Source of the DNA: Yersinia alsatica
Lineage (GTDB): Bacteria; Pseudomonadota; Gammaproteobacteria; Enterobacterales; Enterobacteriaceae
Assembly: GCF_902170305.1 (NCBI RefSeq)
Contig: NZ_CABHWW010000023.1
Coordinates: forward strand, 1-64,000
Length of the DNA stretch: 64,000 nucleotides
Reading direction: 5' to 3'
Shown here: one piece after another, positions 32,973-44,181 of the stretch
How the letters are laid out: the number at the start of each line of letters is the position of its first letter
Numbering within the stretch: the first letter of the stretch is position 1
Translations under genes and position numbers: made by a program
The notes under the pieces: model-generated
Databases searched by the model: none
What the model saw: the letters and a program-made list of their open reading frames with translations, nothing else
What the model was told of the DNA's origin: nothing

Positions 32973-34709
32973 GTGCCACGATACCCCATTTTTTGTTTTT
33001 TGTGTGTATTGCTCGCTACACCTATTGCCTATGCTGCCAATGTTCGGTTGCAGGTTGAGGGTCTTAGCGGGGATTTAGAGCGAAACGTCAGGGCGCGTTT
33101 ATCAACAATTGGTACTGATGAAGTCACCGCCGACGGGCGTTTCCGCTCAAGGGTGGATGAAGCGATTCGTCAGGGGCTGCGGGCTTTGGGTTATTACGAC
33201 CCCACCATTACCTTTGATTTACAAGAGCGTCCGGCTCCGGCCCGCTCGGTTTTAATCGCCAAGGTGGTGCCCGGAGAACCGGTTTTGATTGCCGGTGTGG
33301 ATATCGTGCTACAAGGCGGGGCGAAAACTGATCCTGATTATCTGGCGCTGGTGCGCCGCGATACGCCAAAAATTGGCTCAGTCCTAAATCATGGCGATTT
33401 TGACAACTTCAAAAGCTCACTGACGGGGCTGGCTTTGCGTCGTGGTTATTTTGACGCCAATATGATCAAAAGCCAGTTAGGTGTAGCAGCCGAACTGCGC
33501 CAGGCTTTTTGGGATATTGATTTCGACAGCGGCGAGCGCTACCGCTTCGGTAAAGTTATCTTCCAGGGTTCACAAATCCGTGAGGATTTCCTGCAAAATC
33601 TGGTGCCTTTTCATGATGGGCAGCTGTATTCGGCTGATGATCTGGCCGAACTGAACCGCCGTTTGTCTGCCACTAACTGGTTTAACTCAGTGGTGGTTTC
33701 GCCGGATTTCCGCGATGCCAAAAAGACCAAAATTTTGCCGCTCGATGCGGTTGTCACGCCACGCACCGAAAATACTGTTGAGTTGGGGGGCGGTTATGCG
33801 ACTGATGTCGGCCCGCGCCTGACCGCCAGTTGGCGTAAGCCTTGGATGAACTCCTATGGCCACAGTCTGACGACCAGCACCACACTGTCGGCACCTGAGC
33901 AAACACTGGATTTCAGTTATCGCATTCCCCTGTTAAAAAATCCTCTTGAGCAGTATTACCTGTTGCAGGGCGGGTTTAAACGCACTGACCTCAATGACAC
34001 CAAATCAGATACCACCACACTTAACGTCGCTCGCTTCTGGGATCTTTCCAGTGGTTGGCAGCGGGCGATAAACCTGCGTTGGAGTCTGGATCACTTTACT
34101 CAGGGCAGTGTGACCGACACCACCATGTTGCTGTATCCGGGGGTGAGTATTAACCGTACCCGCCAGCGCGGTGGCGCTATGCCGGTCTGGGGCGACAGTC
34201 AGCGTTACTCGATTGATGTGTCGGATACCACGTGGGGCTCTGATGTTGATTTCGGCATTTTCCAGGCGCAAAACGTGTGGATACGCACCTTGGGTGAGAA
34301 AAACCGCTTTGTGGTGCGTGGCAACCTGGGCTGGATTGAAACCAATAATTTTGACCGTGTCCCGCCATCACTGCGCTTCTTCGCCGGTGGGGACCGCAGT
34401 ATTCGCGGCTATAAGTTCCGTGATGTTTCTCCGCGTGATAGCGAAGGTAAGTTAACCGGTGCCTCTAAATTGGCGACTGGCTCTGTGGAATATCAATATA
34501 ACGTCACTGGCCGTTGGTGGGGGGCGGTATTCGTCGATACCGGTGAAGCGGTAAATGATATTCGCAAGAGTGATTTAAAAACCGGTGCCGGGTTTGGGGT
34601 GCGCTGGGCTTCCCCTGTTGGCCCGATTAAGCTGGATATCGCGAAACCTATTGGTGACAACGAAGCACGTGGCGTGCAATTTTATATCGGTTTGGGGCCT
34701 GAGCTATGA
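32973..34709 (+). CDS. tamA: Outer-membrane translocation and assembly protein TamA
   Basis: TamA is an Omp85-family outer-membrane protein that works with TamB in outer-membrane protein assembly and lipid homeostasis. I take the GTG at 32973, five bases after GGAG, which gives 578 residues (577 in E. coli) and opens directly with the signal peptide ending IAYAA; the upstream part of the frame from 32880 has no such peptide. Three POTRA domains (about 25-265) precede a 16-stranded barrel with the lid-lock motif [15 protein letters not shown] near residue 470 and the terminal FYIGLGPEL. The stop overlaps the tamB start (ATGA). Confidence 0.95.
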   Translation: MPRYPIFCFLCVLLATPIAYAANVRLQVEGLSGDLERNVRARLSTIGTDEVTADGRFRSRVDEAIRQGLRALGYYDPTITFDLQERPAPARSVLIAKVVPGEPVLIAGVDIVLQGGAKTDPDYLALVRRDTPKIGSVLNHGDFDNFKSSLTGLALRRGYFDANMIKSQLGVAAELRQAFWDIDFDSGERYRFGKVIFQGSQIREDFLQNLVPFHDGQLYSADDLAELNRRLSATNWFNSVVVSPDFRDAKKTKILPLDAVVTPRTENTVELGGGYATDVGPRLTASWRKPWMNSYGHSLTTSTTLSAPEQTLDFSYRIPLLKNPLEQYYLLQGGFKRTDLNDTKSDTTTLNVARFWDLSSGWQRAINLRWSLDHFTQGSVTDTTMLLYPGVSINRTRQRGGAMPVWGDSQRYSIDVSDTTWGSDVDFGIFQAQNVWIRTLGEKNRFVVRGNLGWIETNNFDRVPPSLRFFAGGDRSIRGYKFRDVSPRDSEGKLTGASKLATGSVEYQYNVTGRWWGAVFVDTGEAVNDIRKSDLKTGAGFGVRWASPVGPIKLDIAKPIGDNEARGVQFYIGLGPEL

Positions 34710-37700
34710 CGCAAATAGAGGAACAGATGCCGGTAAAAAAACCGATGCCGGTAAAGAAACTAAGGTGGGTAAAGAGACTCAGTATTGCGTTTCTGCTCAT
34801 TATCCTACTGTTGGTAGGAACTGTGGTGGGCTTACTCGGCACCACCAGCGGTTTGCATTTTGTCATCAACAGCGCCGCACGCTGGGTGCCCGGCTTGGAT
34901 ATTGCCAGTGTCAGCGGTGGCTGGCGTGATCTGACACTCAAGGGTATTCAGTACCAAATGCCGGGTGTGACGGTCAAAGCGGGGCAATTTCATCTGTCAT
35001 TGCAGCTCTCTTGCCTAAAACGCAGCGAATTATGTGTTAATGCTCTGACAGCCCAGGATGTCGATGTGGTGGTGGATACCAAGGCCATGCCACCTGCGGC
35101 TCCGGCACCAGCCAGCACCGAGCCGATGGGCGAGCTGAGCACCCCGTATCCCCTTACTTTGCGCCTGTTGTCGCTCAATAATGTCAACGTCACTATTGAT
35201 GATACCGCAATTTCGCTGGATGAATTCCGAACTGGCGCACATTGGCAACAGCGTGCGCTGGACTTAATGCCAACTAAAATCAGCGGGTTACTGATAGCGT
35301 TGCCGAAAACGGTACCGGCTATTGTCCCTGATGCGGCGAAACCGGCGGTTGAAACCGCGATTGCCGCCAAACAAGCTATTGAGCAACAGGCCGCAGCCCC
35401 GGCCGAGCCAGAAACTCCTCTGGGAGAGACGCTAAAAGAGCTGTTCGCCAAACCTCTACTGCCGGACTTACCTGATTTTCGTTTGCCACTGGATTTGAAT
35501 ATTAAGGAGATTTCAGGGCAACAACTGCGGCTTACTGGTGATACCGATGTCCTTATCAGCAGTCTTTTGCTACGTGCCAGTACCCTGGATAACCGGGTCA
35601 CTCTGGATACGCTGGATGTTAAATCGCCACAGGGTGGGTTGTCTGCCCATGGTGAGGCACAACTTGCTGATAAGTGGCCGCTCAGTATGGTGGTTAACAG
35701 TGCGTTGAACATCGAACCACTGAAAGGCGAGAAAGTAAAACTGACGGTTGGCGGCGCATTGCGTGAGCAGCTCAAAGTCGATCTCAATTTATCTGGCCCG
35801 GTCAGTGCACAGCTAGCCGCAGAAACTGCGCTGGCTCAGGCGGGATTGCCTCTGGCATTAACCTTGCAAAGCAAGCAGTTGCGTTGGCCATTGAGTGGCG
35901 AGCCTCAGTTTCAGCTCGATAATCTCAGAATGCGTTTTAACGGGCAGGCGACAGATTACGCACTCTCAATTCGCTCTGATTTTAAAGGCACCGATTTGCC
36001 GCCAGCGGTATTCACTTTGGATGGTAAAGGCAATGTCGAGCAATTCAATCTGACGCGTTTGCGTCTGGCGGCACTGCAAGGTAACACTGACCTTACCGGT
36101 GTGGTGGATTGGAGCAAAGCCATTAGCTGGAACTCGGTGTTAACGCTGTCAGGTATTAATACCGCGAAGCAGTGGCCGGAGTGGCCAGCAAAACTGGATG
36201 GCAAGATGGTGACTCGCGGCAGTATCCATGGCGGTAGCTGGCAATTACAGGTACCAGAGCTGACGCTGGATGGCAATGTGAAGCAAAATCGCGTAACCGC
36301 GCGTGGCTCTTTGACCGGGAATGCGGCGGGTCAGTGGCATATTCCCGGCATCAAGCTGGCGTTAGGGCGCAATAATTTGGATGTGAAAGGCGACCTTGGC
36401 GATAACTGGCAGCTCGATGCCAATGTTGACGCCCCGCAGCTTGATGGCGCGTTACCGGGGTTGGGCGGCGTGGTGAACGGAACACTGAAATTACGCGGCA
36501 ACCTTAAAGCGCCACAACTGTTGGCCGATCTCACGGCGAGCCGCCTGCAATGGCAAGAATTGACCATTAATCGGGTTAAAATTGACGGTGACGTGCGTTC
36601 GACCGACCAAATCCAAGGCCAGTTAGCCATCAGGGTCGAGCAACTTAAACAAGCTGACTTGCTGATTAGCTTATTGACGTTGGAGGCGCGTGGCAGTGAA
36701 AGGCAGCATCAGTTGCGCCTGAATATGCAAGGTGAGCCGGTGTCTGGTCAGTTGGCACTGGAGGGGAGCTTCGACCGGCAGCAAGAACGCTGGCGCGGTA
36801 CCCTCAATAATACGCGCTTTGACACGCCGGTTGGTGAATGGCGTATCAGCCGTGCCATTGCATTGGATTACCAAAATACCCTACAGCAGGTCACTATTGG
36901 GCCACACTGTTGGCTTAACCCCAATGCGGAACTGTGTGTGCCGCGAGCGATAGAAGCTGGCCCGAGTGGGCAGGCGAGTGTGGTACTCAATCGCTTTGAT
37001 CTCGCCATGATTAAACCTTTCCTTGGCCCAGATACCACCATGAGCGGGGTATTCACTGGGCGCGCGGATGTCAGCTGGAGAGCGGGCGGCGCTTTGCCGG
37101 ATGTGCGGGTTTCACTCAGTGGCAATGGTGTCAAAGTGCAGCAAATGGTGCAGGGTAATCCGCTGCCGATAGCCTTTGAAACATTGAATTTGAATGGCGG
37201 CTTGACCAATGGCCAAGTGCGTGCGGACTGGTTGGTTAAGCTGGTCAATAATGGCCAGTTCTCCGGGCAGGTGCAGGTTGCTGATCCAGAAGGGCGGCGT
37301 AATCTATCCGGTAACATTGCTATCAGTAACTTCTCGCTGGCCATGATTAACCCGATTCTGAGTGATGGCGAAAAAGCCGCGGGTACTTTAAATGCTAATC
37401 TGCGTTTGGGGGGGAATGCGAAAAGCCCACTGGTCTTTGGCCGCCTGGCGCTGGATAACGTAGATGTTGACGGCAGTTGGATGCCATTTGATATCACCGA
37501 AGGGCGTCTGGTGATGAATTTTGACGGAATGACCTCAACATTAGAGGGCTTAATCCGCACTTCTCAAGGGCAACTCAATCTTTCTGGTGATGCTGACTGG
37601 CGTGATATCAATGCCTGGCGTGCCCGGATTGCCGCCAAAGGTAACAAGCTGCGGGTGACGGTTCCGCCAATGGTGCGGATAGATGTGTCCCCGGACATTG

Positions 37701-38572
37701 TCTTTGAAGCCACGCCACAGCTGTTTACTCTGAATGGCTCAGTCGATATTCCCTGGGCGCGTATTACCGTGCAGGAAGTGCCAGAAAGTGCCGTGGGGGT
37801 TTCACCTGACGAAGTCATGCTAAATAACGATCTGAAACCTATTTCGCCGCGCTCTACCAGTATCCCAATTAACAGTAATCTGGTGATTCACGTTGGTAAT
37901 GATGTTCGCCTGAATGCATTTGGCCTTAAAGCGCGCTTACAGGGCGACTTGAAAATGGTGCAGGACCAGCGCGGCTTAGGTTTGAATGGGCAGATTAATA
38001 TTCCGTCTGGTAGTTTCCGTGCTTATGGTCAGGATTTAATTGTTAACAAAGGGGTATTGCTGTTCTCCGGCCCACCGGATCAGCCGCTACTCAATATCGA
38101 AGCCATTCGAAATCCTGATGCTACTGCCGACGGTGTGACGGCTGGCGTGCGGGTGACGGGAATGGCGGACTCACCACGGCTGGAGATCTTCTCGGATCCG
38201 GCGATGTCCCAGCAAGAAGCATTATCTTATCTGCTACGTGGGCAGGGGCTGGGCAATTCTGGGGCTGACAGCGGCTTGATGACGTCCATGCTGGTCGGTA
38301 TGGGGGTTGCACAAAGTGGTAAACTTGTGGGTAAAATTGGCGAGGCATTTGGTGTAAGCAACCTGGCACTGGATACTCAGGGGGTTGGCGATAGCTCACA
38401 AGTGGTTGTCAGTGGATATGTCACTAAAGATCTGCAAGTAAAATACGGTGTGGGTATATTTGACTCGCTGGCTACGTTAACATTACGTTATCGGTTGATG
38501 CCCAGGTTGTATCTGGAAGCGGTGTCTGGTATTGATCAGGCATTAGATGTGCTTTATCAGTTTGAGTTCTAA
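34706..38572 (+). CDS. tamB: Inner-membrane anchored TamB
   Basis: TamB spans the periplasm as a long beta-taco groove and is thought to carry phospholipids, and to help outer-membrane assembly, together with TamA. The 1288-residue protein (1259 in E. coli) has an N-terminal membrane anchor near residues 24-44, an AsmA-like beginning, a very long beta-rich middle, and the C-terminal DUF490 domain with [17 protein letters not shown] and the final LDVLYQFEF. It overlaps tamA by four bases and is followed two bases on by ytfP, so the three genes are one operon. Confidence 0.96.
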   Translation: MTQIEEQMPVKKPMPVKKLRWVKRLSIAFLLIILLLVGTVVGLLGTTSGLHFVINSAARWVPGLDIASVSGGWRDLTLKGIQYQMPGVTVKAGQFHLSLQLSCLKRSELCVNALTAQDVDVVVDTKAMPPAAPAPASTEPMGELSTPYPLTLRLLSLNNVNVTIDDTAISLDEFRTGAHWQQRALDLMPTKISGLLIALPKTVPAIVPDAAKPAVETAIAAKQAIEQQAAAPAEPETPLGETLKELFAKPLLPDLPDFRLPLDLNIKEISGQQLRLTGDTDVLISSLLLRASTLDNRVTLDTLDVKSPQGGLSAHGEAQLADKWPLSMVVNSALNIEPLKGEKVKLTVGGALREQLKVDLNLSGPVSAQLAAETALAQAGLPLALTLQSKQLRWPLSGEPQFQLDNLRMRFNGQATDYALSIRSDFKGTDLPPAVFTLDGKGNVEQFNLTRLRLAALQGNTDLTGVVDWSKAISWNSVLTLSGINTAKQWPEWPAKLDGKMVTRGSIHGGSWQLQVPELTLDGNVKQNRVTARGSLTGNAAGQWHIPGIKLALGRNNLDVKGDLGDNWQLDANVDAPQLDGALPGLGGVVNGTLKLRGNLKAPQLLADLTASRLQWQELTINRVKIDGDVRSTDQIQGQLAIRVEQLKQADLLISLLTLEARGSERQHQLRLNMQGEPVSGQLALEGSFDRQQERWRGTLNNTRFDTPVGEWRISRAIALDYQNTLQQVTIGPHCWLNPNAELCVPRAIEAGPSGQASVVLNRFDLAMIKPFLGPDTTMSGVFTGRADVSWRAGGALPDVRVSLSGNGVKVQQMVQGNPLPIAFETLNLNGGLTNGQVRADWLVKLVNNGQFSGQVQVADPEGRRNLSGNIAISNFSLAMINPILSDGEKAAGTLNANLRLGGNAKSPLVFGRLALDNVDVDGSWMPFDITEGRLVMNFDGMTSTLEGLIRTSQGQLNLSGDADWRDINAWRARIAAKGNKLRVTVPPMVRIDVSPDIVFEATPQLFTLNGSVDIPWARITVQEVPESAVGVSPDEVMLNNDLKPISPRSTSIPINSNLVIHVGNDVRLNAFGLKARLQGDLKMVQDQRGLGLNGQINIPSGSFRAYGQDLIVNKGVLLFSGPPDQPLLNIEAIRNPDATADGVTAGVRVTGMADSPRLEIFSDPAMSQQEALSYLLRGQGLGNSGADSGLMTSMLVGMGVAQSGKLVGKIGEAFGVSNLALDTQGVGDSSQVVVSGYVTKDLQVKYGVGIFDSLATLTLRYRLMPRLYLEAVSGIDQALDVLYQFEF

Positions 38573-38574
38573 CA

Positions 38575-38931
38575 ATGCGAATTATTGTCTACGGTAGTTT
38601 ACGACGCAAGCAAGGTAATAGTCATTGGATGACGGACGCCCAGTTATTGGGTGAACATGACCTGGAAGGTTTTGATATGTACGATTTAGGTCATTATCCG
38701 GCAGTTGTGCCCGGAGACGGCACCGTGCATTGTGAAGTTTATCGTATTAACTCGTCTATTATGAATGAGTTAGATGAGCTGAAAAGTAATACCAAAGATT
38801 ATCGGCGTGAGTTGATCCAGACGCCTTATGGCAGTGCGTGGATATACCTTTATCGTCTACCGATTGAAGGGCTACCGCGTATCTACAGTGGCGATTGGTT
38901 AAAGCGCCATGAAGAAAATAATAAGCTGTAA
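38575..38931 (+). CDS. ytfP: Gamma-glutamylcyclotransferase-fold protein YtfP
   Basis: A 118-residue protein of the GGCT-like (AIG2) family, with the substrate-loop motif YGSLRRKQGN near residue 5. The segment VHCEVYRI and the glutamate in NELDELKSN correspond to the usual catalytic region. The E. coli protein has a solved fold but no settled substrate. It follows tamB by two bases and ends at a terminator, so it shares the tamAB transcript. Confidence 0.92.
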   Translation: MRIIVYGSLRRKQGNSHWMTDAQLLGEHDLEGFDMYDLGHYPAVVPGDGTVHCEVYRINSSIMNELDELKSNTKDYRRELIQTPYGSAWIYLYRLPIEGLPRIYSGDWLKRHEENNKL

Positions 38932-38944
38932 AGTTAAATAGCCA

Positions 38945-38976
38945 TAAAAAAACACCGCTCAAGGGCGGTGTTTTTT
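38945..38976. terminator. Bidirectional terminator between ytfP and ppa
   Basis: AAAAAACACCGC / GGCGGTGTTTTTT has A and T runs on both sides and serves both convergent genes. Confidence 0.92.
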
Positions 38977-38996
38977 ATGACGTCCGCGACAAAGAA

Positions 38997-39524
38997 TTAC
39001 TTCTTCGCACGTTCGAAAGAGGACAGGATCTCGGCTTTAGCTGCTGCGGCATCTTCCCAACCGTCAACTTTCACCCACTTGCCAGTTTCCAGATCTTTGT
39101 AATGCTCAAAGAAGTGTTTGATCTGTGCTTTCAGCAGCTCTGGCAGGTCTTGCACGTCTTTAACGTGGTCATATTCTTTGGTCAGTTTGCTGTGTGGAAC
39201 AGCCACCAACTTGGCATCTTCACCCGCTTCATCGGTCATTTTCAGCACGCCAACTGGGCGGCAACGAATAACTGAGCCTGGCTGTAACGGATACGGCGTT
39301 GGCACCAACACATCAACTGGGTCGCCATCTAATGACAAGGTGTTATTGATGTAGCCGTAGTTGCACGGATAGAACATTGCAGTAGACATGAAACGGTCTA
39401 CAAACAGAGAACCGGTTTCTTTGTCGATTTCATATTTGATTGGATCGGCGTTGGCAGGGATTTCGATCACAACATAAATATCTTCTGGCAGGTCTTTACC
39501 TGCGGGTACTTGGTTCAAGCTCAT
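38997..39524 (-). CDS. ppa: Inorganic pyrophosphatase
   Basis: Ppa is the cytoplasmic family I enzyme that hydrolyses pyrophosphate and so pulls biosynthetic reactions forward. The 175-residue protein shows [16 protein letters not shown], the signature DGDPVDVLV near residue 66, and KWVKVDGWE near the end. It is nearly identical to E. coli (176 residues). It is divergent from the chemoreceptor gene, with 289 bases between them. Confidence 0.98.
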   Translation of the reverse strand: MSLNQVPAGKDLPEDIYVVIEIPANADPIKYEIDKETGSLFVDRFMSTAMFYPCNYGYINNTLSLDGDPVDVLVPTPYPLQPGSVIRCRPVGVLKMTDEAGEDAKLVAVPHSKLTKEYDHVKDVQDLPELLKAQIKHFFEHYKDLETGKWVKVDGWEDAAAAKAEILSSFERAKK

Positions 39525-39706
39525 GTCGGTTTCCTTTTATCAAACCAGAAATGGAGTGCCGGCTATTATAGCCAAGTCTTATGTGAATTCCTGTCCTTTT
39601 CACTGCTTGATGGTGGTGAGATTGCCTGAATCAAGGCTATTCCATTGAGATAAAATACCGTCATTATCTAAATGTATCTATTTTAAGCTGTTTTTCTGGC
39701 GATGGT

Positions 39707-39733
39707 TCAAGACGACATTATTACAGCCGATAA
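39707..39733 (+). promoter_or_regulatory. Sigma-28 (FliA)-type promoter for the chemoreceptor
   Basis: A perfect sigma-28 -10 element GCCGATAA at 39726-39733 is preceded, at the canonical 15-base distance, by TCAA at 39707-39710 (consensus TAAA). The start codon of the chemoreceptor gene lies 80 bases beyond. The fit suggests flagellar class 3 expression. Confidence 0.72.
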
Positions 39734-39813
39734 CTAAATCAAACAATAAGACTGTCCGCTGTAATGCTAACGCTTTGTAATCTTAACCATTTGCACATAA
39801 CCGGAAAAAACCG

Positions 39814-41391
39814 ATGTTAAAAAAGATTACCATTAAGAATGGGCTTATTGCTCAACTAAGCCTTATGTCTTTGATTCTATTAATTGTCAGTGTGATTGGA
39901 ATAAATTCAATCCAGGAGAGTTCGCGCTCGCTACAAATAATAAATCAAATCCAGGGGGAGGAACTGGGATCGTTATCGAATAGCTTTAATGCCACCTTAA
40001 GTGCCAGAACTGAAGCGGCACTAGCCATCCATCAATTAGAGATAGGGCTGATTGATGAATCTTTGCAAACGGCAAAGCAGGCCGAGGATTCGCTGGCATT
40101 ATCACAAACAGAAATGGCACGTTTTGTCAGCGCAGTATCTGACCGGGGAGACGGGCAGGAACTGGCAACTAACATCCAGAAAAGTTATAAAAATTATGTT
40201 GATAAGGGCGTAGTTCCCATGCTGGCCGCCATCAAGGCGGGCTATGCCGATGAGTATTATGAGGTGCTGGAAAAGAGCATCACCGATATCAGCAAAGCAT
40301 TTAACAATGATGTCGCTACTTTTCGCAGCTATGCACTGGATGCGGGACAACTGCAAATTGATAAAGCCACCAGTGCAGCCAACATCAAATTGGCCATCAT
40401 TGTTGCGGCGGGGCTGATTACGCTGATTTCTGCGGTGCTGGCGTGGTTCGCGCTTAAGTACATTATTTTGCAGCCATTGGAGCAATCAATTCATCAGCTT
40501 GAATATATAGCCGATGGTGATTTAACTCATAACATTAACAGTGACGGCAATACGGAATTGGCGCGGCTGGCAAGAGCCTTGCAAACCATGCAGCAGTCGC
40601 TGGTGGAATCGGTCAGCAATGTACGTGATGTTGGCGGGCAAATTGGTGTCGGTTCGCGGGAGTTGGCTGCGGGTAACAGTCATTTGGCGGCACGTACTGA
40701 AGAGTCGGCCTCTTCATTGGAGCAGACGGCGGCCAGTATGGAACAGTTGACCGCGACGGTAAAAATGAATGCTGAAAACTCGGATCAGGCTAATCGTCTG
40801 GCGATGAGTGTGTCGGATATTGCCAATAAAGGGAGTGAAGCTGTTAGCCATGTGGTGGATAAGATGCAGGCGATCACCACCAGTTCGCGGCGTATCTCCG
40901 ATATTATTAGCGTGATTGACGGCATTGCATTTCAGACGAATATTCTGGCGCTTAACGCAGCGGTAGAGGCGGCCAGGGCCGGTGAACAGGGGCGTGGTTT
41001 TGCTGTGGTGGCGGGCGAAGTGCGCAATCTGGCACAGCGCAGTGCGCAGTCAGCCAAAGAGATTAAAGACTTGATTGTTGAATCACAACATCGGGTACGT
41101 GAAGGGGCGGATATGGCTGAATCCGCAGGGAAAACCATGTTTGAGATTGCGGGTGAGGTCAGTCGCGTGACCGCATTGATGCGCGAGATCTCCGCTGCGA
41201 CTTATGAACAAAGTAGCGGAATTGAGCAAGTGAATGTGGCTATTGCTCAAATGGATCAGGTTGCCCAGCAGAATGCGACTTTGGTTGAACAGGCCGCAGC
41301 CGCGACGCGTTCATTAGAGGAACAAGCCGATGCATTGTCCGCCAGCATGGCGGTATTCAAATTGCAGGGCGATAAACTGGCTGTCGTATAA
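39814..41391 (+). CDS. Methyl-accepting chemotaxis protein
   Basis: A 525-residue transmembrane chemoreceptor. Membrane segments lie at about residues 10-30 and 193-215, with a four-helix-bundle periplasmic sensor between. A HAMP domain spans about 216-268 and the signalling domain about 270-525, with the hairpin tip IDGIAFQTNILALNAAVE near 368 identical to the E. coli Tsr/Tar class. The C-terminal pentapeptide (NWETF type) that tethers CheR and CheB is absent; it ends GDKLAVV. The ligand cannot be told. In E. coli the region near ppa holds ytfQRT-yjfF instead. A sigma-28-type promoter lies upstream. Confidence 0.93.
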   Translation: MLKKITIKNGLIAQLSLMSLILLIVSVIGINSIQESSRSLQIINQIQGEELGSLSNSFNATLSARTEAALAIHQLEIGLIDESLQTAKQAEDSLALSQTEMARFVSAVSDRGDGQELATNIQKSYKNYVDKGVVPMLAAIKAGYADEYYEVLEKSITDISKAFNNDVATFRSYALDAGQLQIDKATSAANIKLAIIVAAGLITLISAVLAWFALKYIILQPLEQSIHQLEYIADGDLTHNINSDGNTELARLARALQTMQQSLVESVSNVRDVGGQIGVGSRELAAGNSHLAARTEESASSLEQTAASMEQLTATVKMNAENSDQANRLAMSVSDIANKGSEAVSHVVDKMQAITTSSRRISDIISVIDGIAFQTNILALNAAVEAARAGEQGRGFAVVAGEVRNLAQRSAQSAKEIKDLIVESQHRVREGADMAESAGKTMFEIAGEVSRVTALMREISAATYEQSSGIEQVNVAIAQMDQVAQQNATLVEQAAAATRSLEEQADALSASMAVFKLQGDKLAVV

Positions 41392-41416
41392 AAAAAACAG
41401 CGGCTTAGGGCCGCTG
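41390..41416 (-). terminator. Minus-strand terminator for fbp
   Basis: Read on the minus strand, CAGCGGC / GCCGCTG with loop CCTAA is followed by eight Ts. It lies 71 bases beyond the fbp stop and touches the chemoreceptor stop codon. Confidence 0.8.
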
Positions 41417-41442
41417 CTCTCTGGTCTTTGCCATAAACATCC

Positions 41443-41470
41443 AGCCACCAAACTAATCGGTGGCTTTTTT
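41443..41470 (+). terminator. Plus-strand terminator for the chemoreceptor gene
   Basis: AGCCACC / GGTGGCT with a nine-base loop is followed by TTTTTT. It lies 52 bases beyond the chemoreceptor stop, nearer to fbp than the fbp terminator is. Confidence 0.82.
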
Positions 41471-41486
41471 ACGGCACTCGCGCCAG

Positions 41487-42503
41487 TTACTTCGCTTCTT
41501 CATCATCCGGGAATTTAGCAATAAAGCCTTCTGCATCTTCAACCATGGATTTTGTGCCGACGAAGAAAGGTGCGCGCTGATGCAATTTCTCCGGCACGAT
41601 ATCCAGAATGCGGTTAACCCCATCAGTTGCTTTACCACCGGCTTGTTCTGCCAGGAATGCCATCGGGTTGCATTCGTACAGCAAACGCAATTTCCCTTGT
41701 GGATGGCTGGCAGTGCTTGGGTAAATATAAATGCCGCCTTTCAATAGATTACGATGGAAGTCGGCTACCAGTGAGCCAATATAGCGCGAAGTATATGGGC
41801 GCTTGGTGGCTTCATCCTGCTCTTGGCAATACTTGATGTATTTCTTCACACCCAGTGGGAATTTAATGTAATTCCCTTCGTTGATGGAATACATGCAACC
41901 GGTTGCGGGATAGCGAACTTTTTCATGGGATAAACAGAAAACACCCAGTGAAGGATCGTAAGTGAAAGCATGGACACCATAACCGGTGGTATATACCAGC
42001 ATGGTTGAAGAACCGTAAACCACATAACCTGCCGCAACTTGCTTGGTGCCCGGTTGCAGGAAGTCGGCTTCGGTAATTGGGGTGCCAAATGGGGTAATAC
42101 GACGATAGATGGAGAAAATAGTACCGACGGACACATTCACGTCAATATTTGAAGAACCATCCAGCGGATCCATCAGAACCACATATTTGGCATTTTCTGC
42201 TCGCCCGCCATCAAAGATAACAATGTCATCTTCTTCTTCGGAGGCGATACCAGCAACTTCGCCACGGGCTTTGAGGGCAGCTTTCAATTTTTCATTGGCA
42301 AACAGATCCAGTTTCATCTGGTCTTCGCCCTGAATATTAGAAACACCGCTGGCACCTAAAATATCAACCAGTCCTGCTTTATTGATATCGCGATGAATGA
42401 TTTTTGCGCCGAGTTTGATTGCTGAAAGTAATGCAGTTAATTCGCCGGTGGCGTGAGAGAAGTCTAGCTGTTTCTCAACGATGAATTCGCCTAACGTTTT
42501 CAT
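41487..42503 (-). CDS. fbp: Fructose-1,6-bisphosphatase class I
   Basis: Fbp carries out the key irreversible step of gluconeogenesis. The 338-residue protein begins [12 protein letters not shown] and has the metal and phosphate sites [29 protein letters not shown] (residues near 115) and KGGIYIYPS. The start at 42503 is set by similarity to E. coli (332 residues); the frame stays open to 42608 without family sequence. It diverges from mpl. Confidence 0.97.
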   Translation of the reverse strand: MKTLGEFIVEKQLDFSHATGELTALLSAIKLGAKIIHRDINKAGLVDILGASGVSNIQGEDQMKLDLFANEKLKAALKARGEVAGIASEEEDDIVIFDGGRAENAKYVVLMDPLDGSSNIDVNVSVGTIFSIYRRITPFGTPITEADFLQPGTKQVAAGYVVYGSSTMLVYTTGYGVHAFTYDPSLGVFCLSHEKVRYPATGCMYSINEGNYIKFPLGVKKYIKYCQEQDEATKRPYTSRYIGSLVADFHRNLLKGGIYIYPSTASHPQGKLRLLYECNPMAFLAEQAGGKATDGVNRILDIVPEKLHQRAPFFVGTKSMVEDAEGFIAKFPDDEEAK

Positions 42504-42673
42504 GACACAATCCCTGAATCTACGGTTAAATATCGATTTATTAACGAACAACTCACCCAATGGCAGCAGTGTAGCCCAAAGGTGAGAATGATTCATAGGC
42601 AATTCCATTTCTTCTCTTTGATTCTGAGCGGTAGAATGGCTACAAATTCGAAGCTTATTAATACGGAAAATTT

Positions 42674-44059
42674 ATGCGCATTCACATATTAGGTATCTGC
42701 GGCACTTTTATGGGCGGCCTGGCAATGCTCGCCCGTTCATTAGGGCATGAAGTGACGGGATCGGATGCTAACGTGTATCCGCCGATGAGCACCCTGCTGG
42801 AGAATCAAGGGATCGACTTGATCCAGGGGTATGATCCCGCGCAACTGAATCCAGCCCCAGATTTAGTCATCATCGGTAATGCCATGACCCGTGGTAATCC
42901 GTGTGTTGAAGCCGTATTAGAACAAGGCATCCCGTATGTTTCCGGCCCACAATGGTTACATGACCATGTGTTGCCAGAGCGCTGGGTATTAGCTGTTGCC
43001 GGGACCCACGGTAAAACCACCACTGCCGGGATGGTTGCCTGGATTTTGCAAGCTTGCGGTTATGAACCCGGCTTTGTGATTGGCGGTGTGCCGGGGAATT
43101 TTGAGGTTTCAGCCCGGTTAGGCAATAGCCCATTCTTTGTGATTGAAGCTGATGAATATGATTGCGCCTTCTTTGATAAGCGCTCCAAATTTGTTCATTA
43201 CAGCCCAAGAACCTTGATCATGAATAATCTTGAGTTTGATCATGCTGATATTTTTGACGATCTCAAAGCGATCCAGAAGCAATTCCACCATCTGGTTCGC
43301 ATCGTCCCAGGGCAAGGCAAAATCATTGTTCCGGATAATGACAATCATCTCAAGCAAGTGATGGCGATGGGGTGCTGGAGTGAGCAAGAGCTGGTTGGTG
43401 AAACCGGCAGTTGGTTTGCTCGTAAAGTGTCAATTGATGCCAGTGTCTATGAAGTGTTTCTCGATAATGAATTAGTGGGTGAGGTCAGTTGGTCACTGGT
43501 GGGCGAACATAATATGCATAATGGCTTGATGGCCATTGCTGCTGCCCGCCATGTGGGGGTCTTGCCAGCCGATGCTTGTCGGGTTTTGGGTGATTTTATT
43601 AACGCCCGCCGTCGGCTAGAACTTCGTGGTGAAGCTCATGGGGTGACTGTTTATGATGATTTTGCTCATCATCCAACCGCTATCCTTGCCACGCTGGCGG
43701 CACTGCGCAGCAAAGTGGGAGGAACGGCACGAATCTTGGCGGTGCTGGAGCCTCGCTCTAACACCATGAAACTGGGATTGTGCAAAAATGAGTTGGCACC
43801 GTCATTAGGTCGTGCCGATGAAGTGTTCCTGTTCCAGCCTCAACACATTCCTTGGCAAGTGGTGGAAGTCGCAGAGGCTTGTATTCAGCCTGCACATTGG
43901 AGTGCCGATATTGATACGCTGGTTGATATGGTCGTGAAGACAGCTCAACCCGGTGATCATATTCTGGTGATGAGTAACGGCGGTTTTGGTGGGATTCACG
44001 ATAAGCTATTGAGTGCCCTAACTAAAAAAGCCGAGCAAGACGCCCAACCTCAGGACTAA
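42674..44059 (+). CDS. mpl: UDP-N-acetylmuramate:L-Ala-gamma-D-Glu-mDAP ligase
   Basis: Mpl recycles murein by attaching the tripeptide released from old peptidoglycan to UDP-MurNAc. The 461-residue Mur ligase has the N-terminal Rossmann motif HILGICGTFMGGLA, the ATP loop GTHGKTTT near residue 114, NNLEFDHADIF, and the C-terminal YDDFAHHPTAI and LEPRSNTMKLG motifs. It works with enzymes of the recycling pathway encoded elsewhere. No clear plus-strand terminator directly follows: the hairpin at 44067 points the other way. Confidence 0.97.
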   Translation: MRIHILGICGTFMGGLAMLARSLGHEVTGSDANVYPPMSTLLENQGIDLIQGYDPAQLNPAPDLVIIGNAMTRGNPCVEAVLEQGIPYVSGPQWLHDHVLPERWVLAVAGTHGKTTTAGMVAWILQACGYEPGFVIGGVPGNFEVSARLGNSPFFVIEADEYDCAFFDKRSKFVHYSPRTLIMNNLEFDHADIFDDLKAIQKQFHHLVRIVPGQGKIIVPDNDNHLKQVMAMGCWSEQELVGETGSWFARKVSIDASVYEVFLDNELVGEVSWSLVGEHNMHNGLMAIAAARHVGVLPADACRVLGDFINARRRLELRGEAHGVTVYDDFAHHPTAILATLAALRSKVGGTARILAVLEPRSNTMKLGLCKNELAPSLGRADEVFLFQPQHIPWQVVEVAEACIQPAHWSADIDTLVDMVVKTAQPGDHILVMSNGGFGGIHDKLLSALTKKAEQDAQPQD

Positions 44060-44066
44060 GCTGGAT

Positions 44067-44091
44067 AAAAAAAGCCCCCGCAGAGCGGGGG
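44067..44091 (-). terminator. Minus-strand terminator beyond mpl
   Basis: On the minus strand CCCCCGC / GCGGGGG with a three-base loop runs into seven Ts. It is a textbook terminator aimed towards mpl. The nearest minus-strand gene upstream ends 200 bases away, so it may end a separate RNA. Confidence 0.85.
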
Positions 44092-44181
44092 TAAAAGGGT
44101 TCGTCGGATAGACGACGAGGGATTATTCTGTTGTGGTGCTGACGTGCCCCAAGGGGTCCATCAAGACCTTGTTTCAATCAA
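44067..44181 (-). ncRNA. Candidate small RNA between mpl and a DUF1471 gene
   Basis: About 115 bases on the minus strand lie between a possible promoter (TTGAAA at 44216-44211, 17-base spacer, TTGAAT at 44193-44188) and a textbook terminator at 44091-44067. The interior holds a TCGTCG / CGACGA hairpin at 44118-44101 and a CCC-CTTG-GGG hairpin near 44150. The -10 element matches only four of six positions. I do not recognise a known small RNA. It may instead be the 3' end of the DUF1471 mRNA at 44292. Confidence 0.35.

Noticed and set aside
34990-35787. Long minus-strand open frames opposite tamB (also 36868-37560)
   Set aside because: The sequences are Ser/Arg/Pro-rich, without family features, and lie fully inside tamB.
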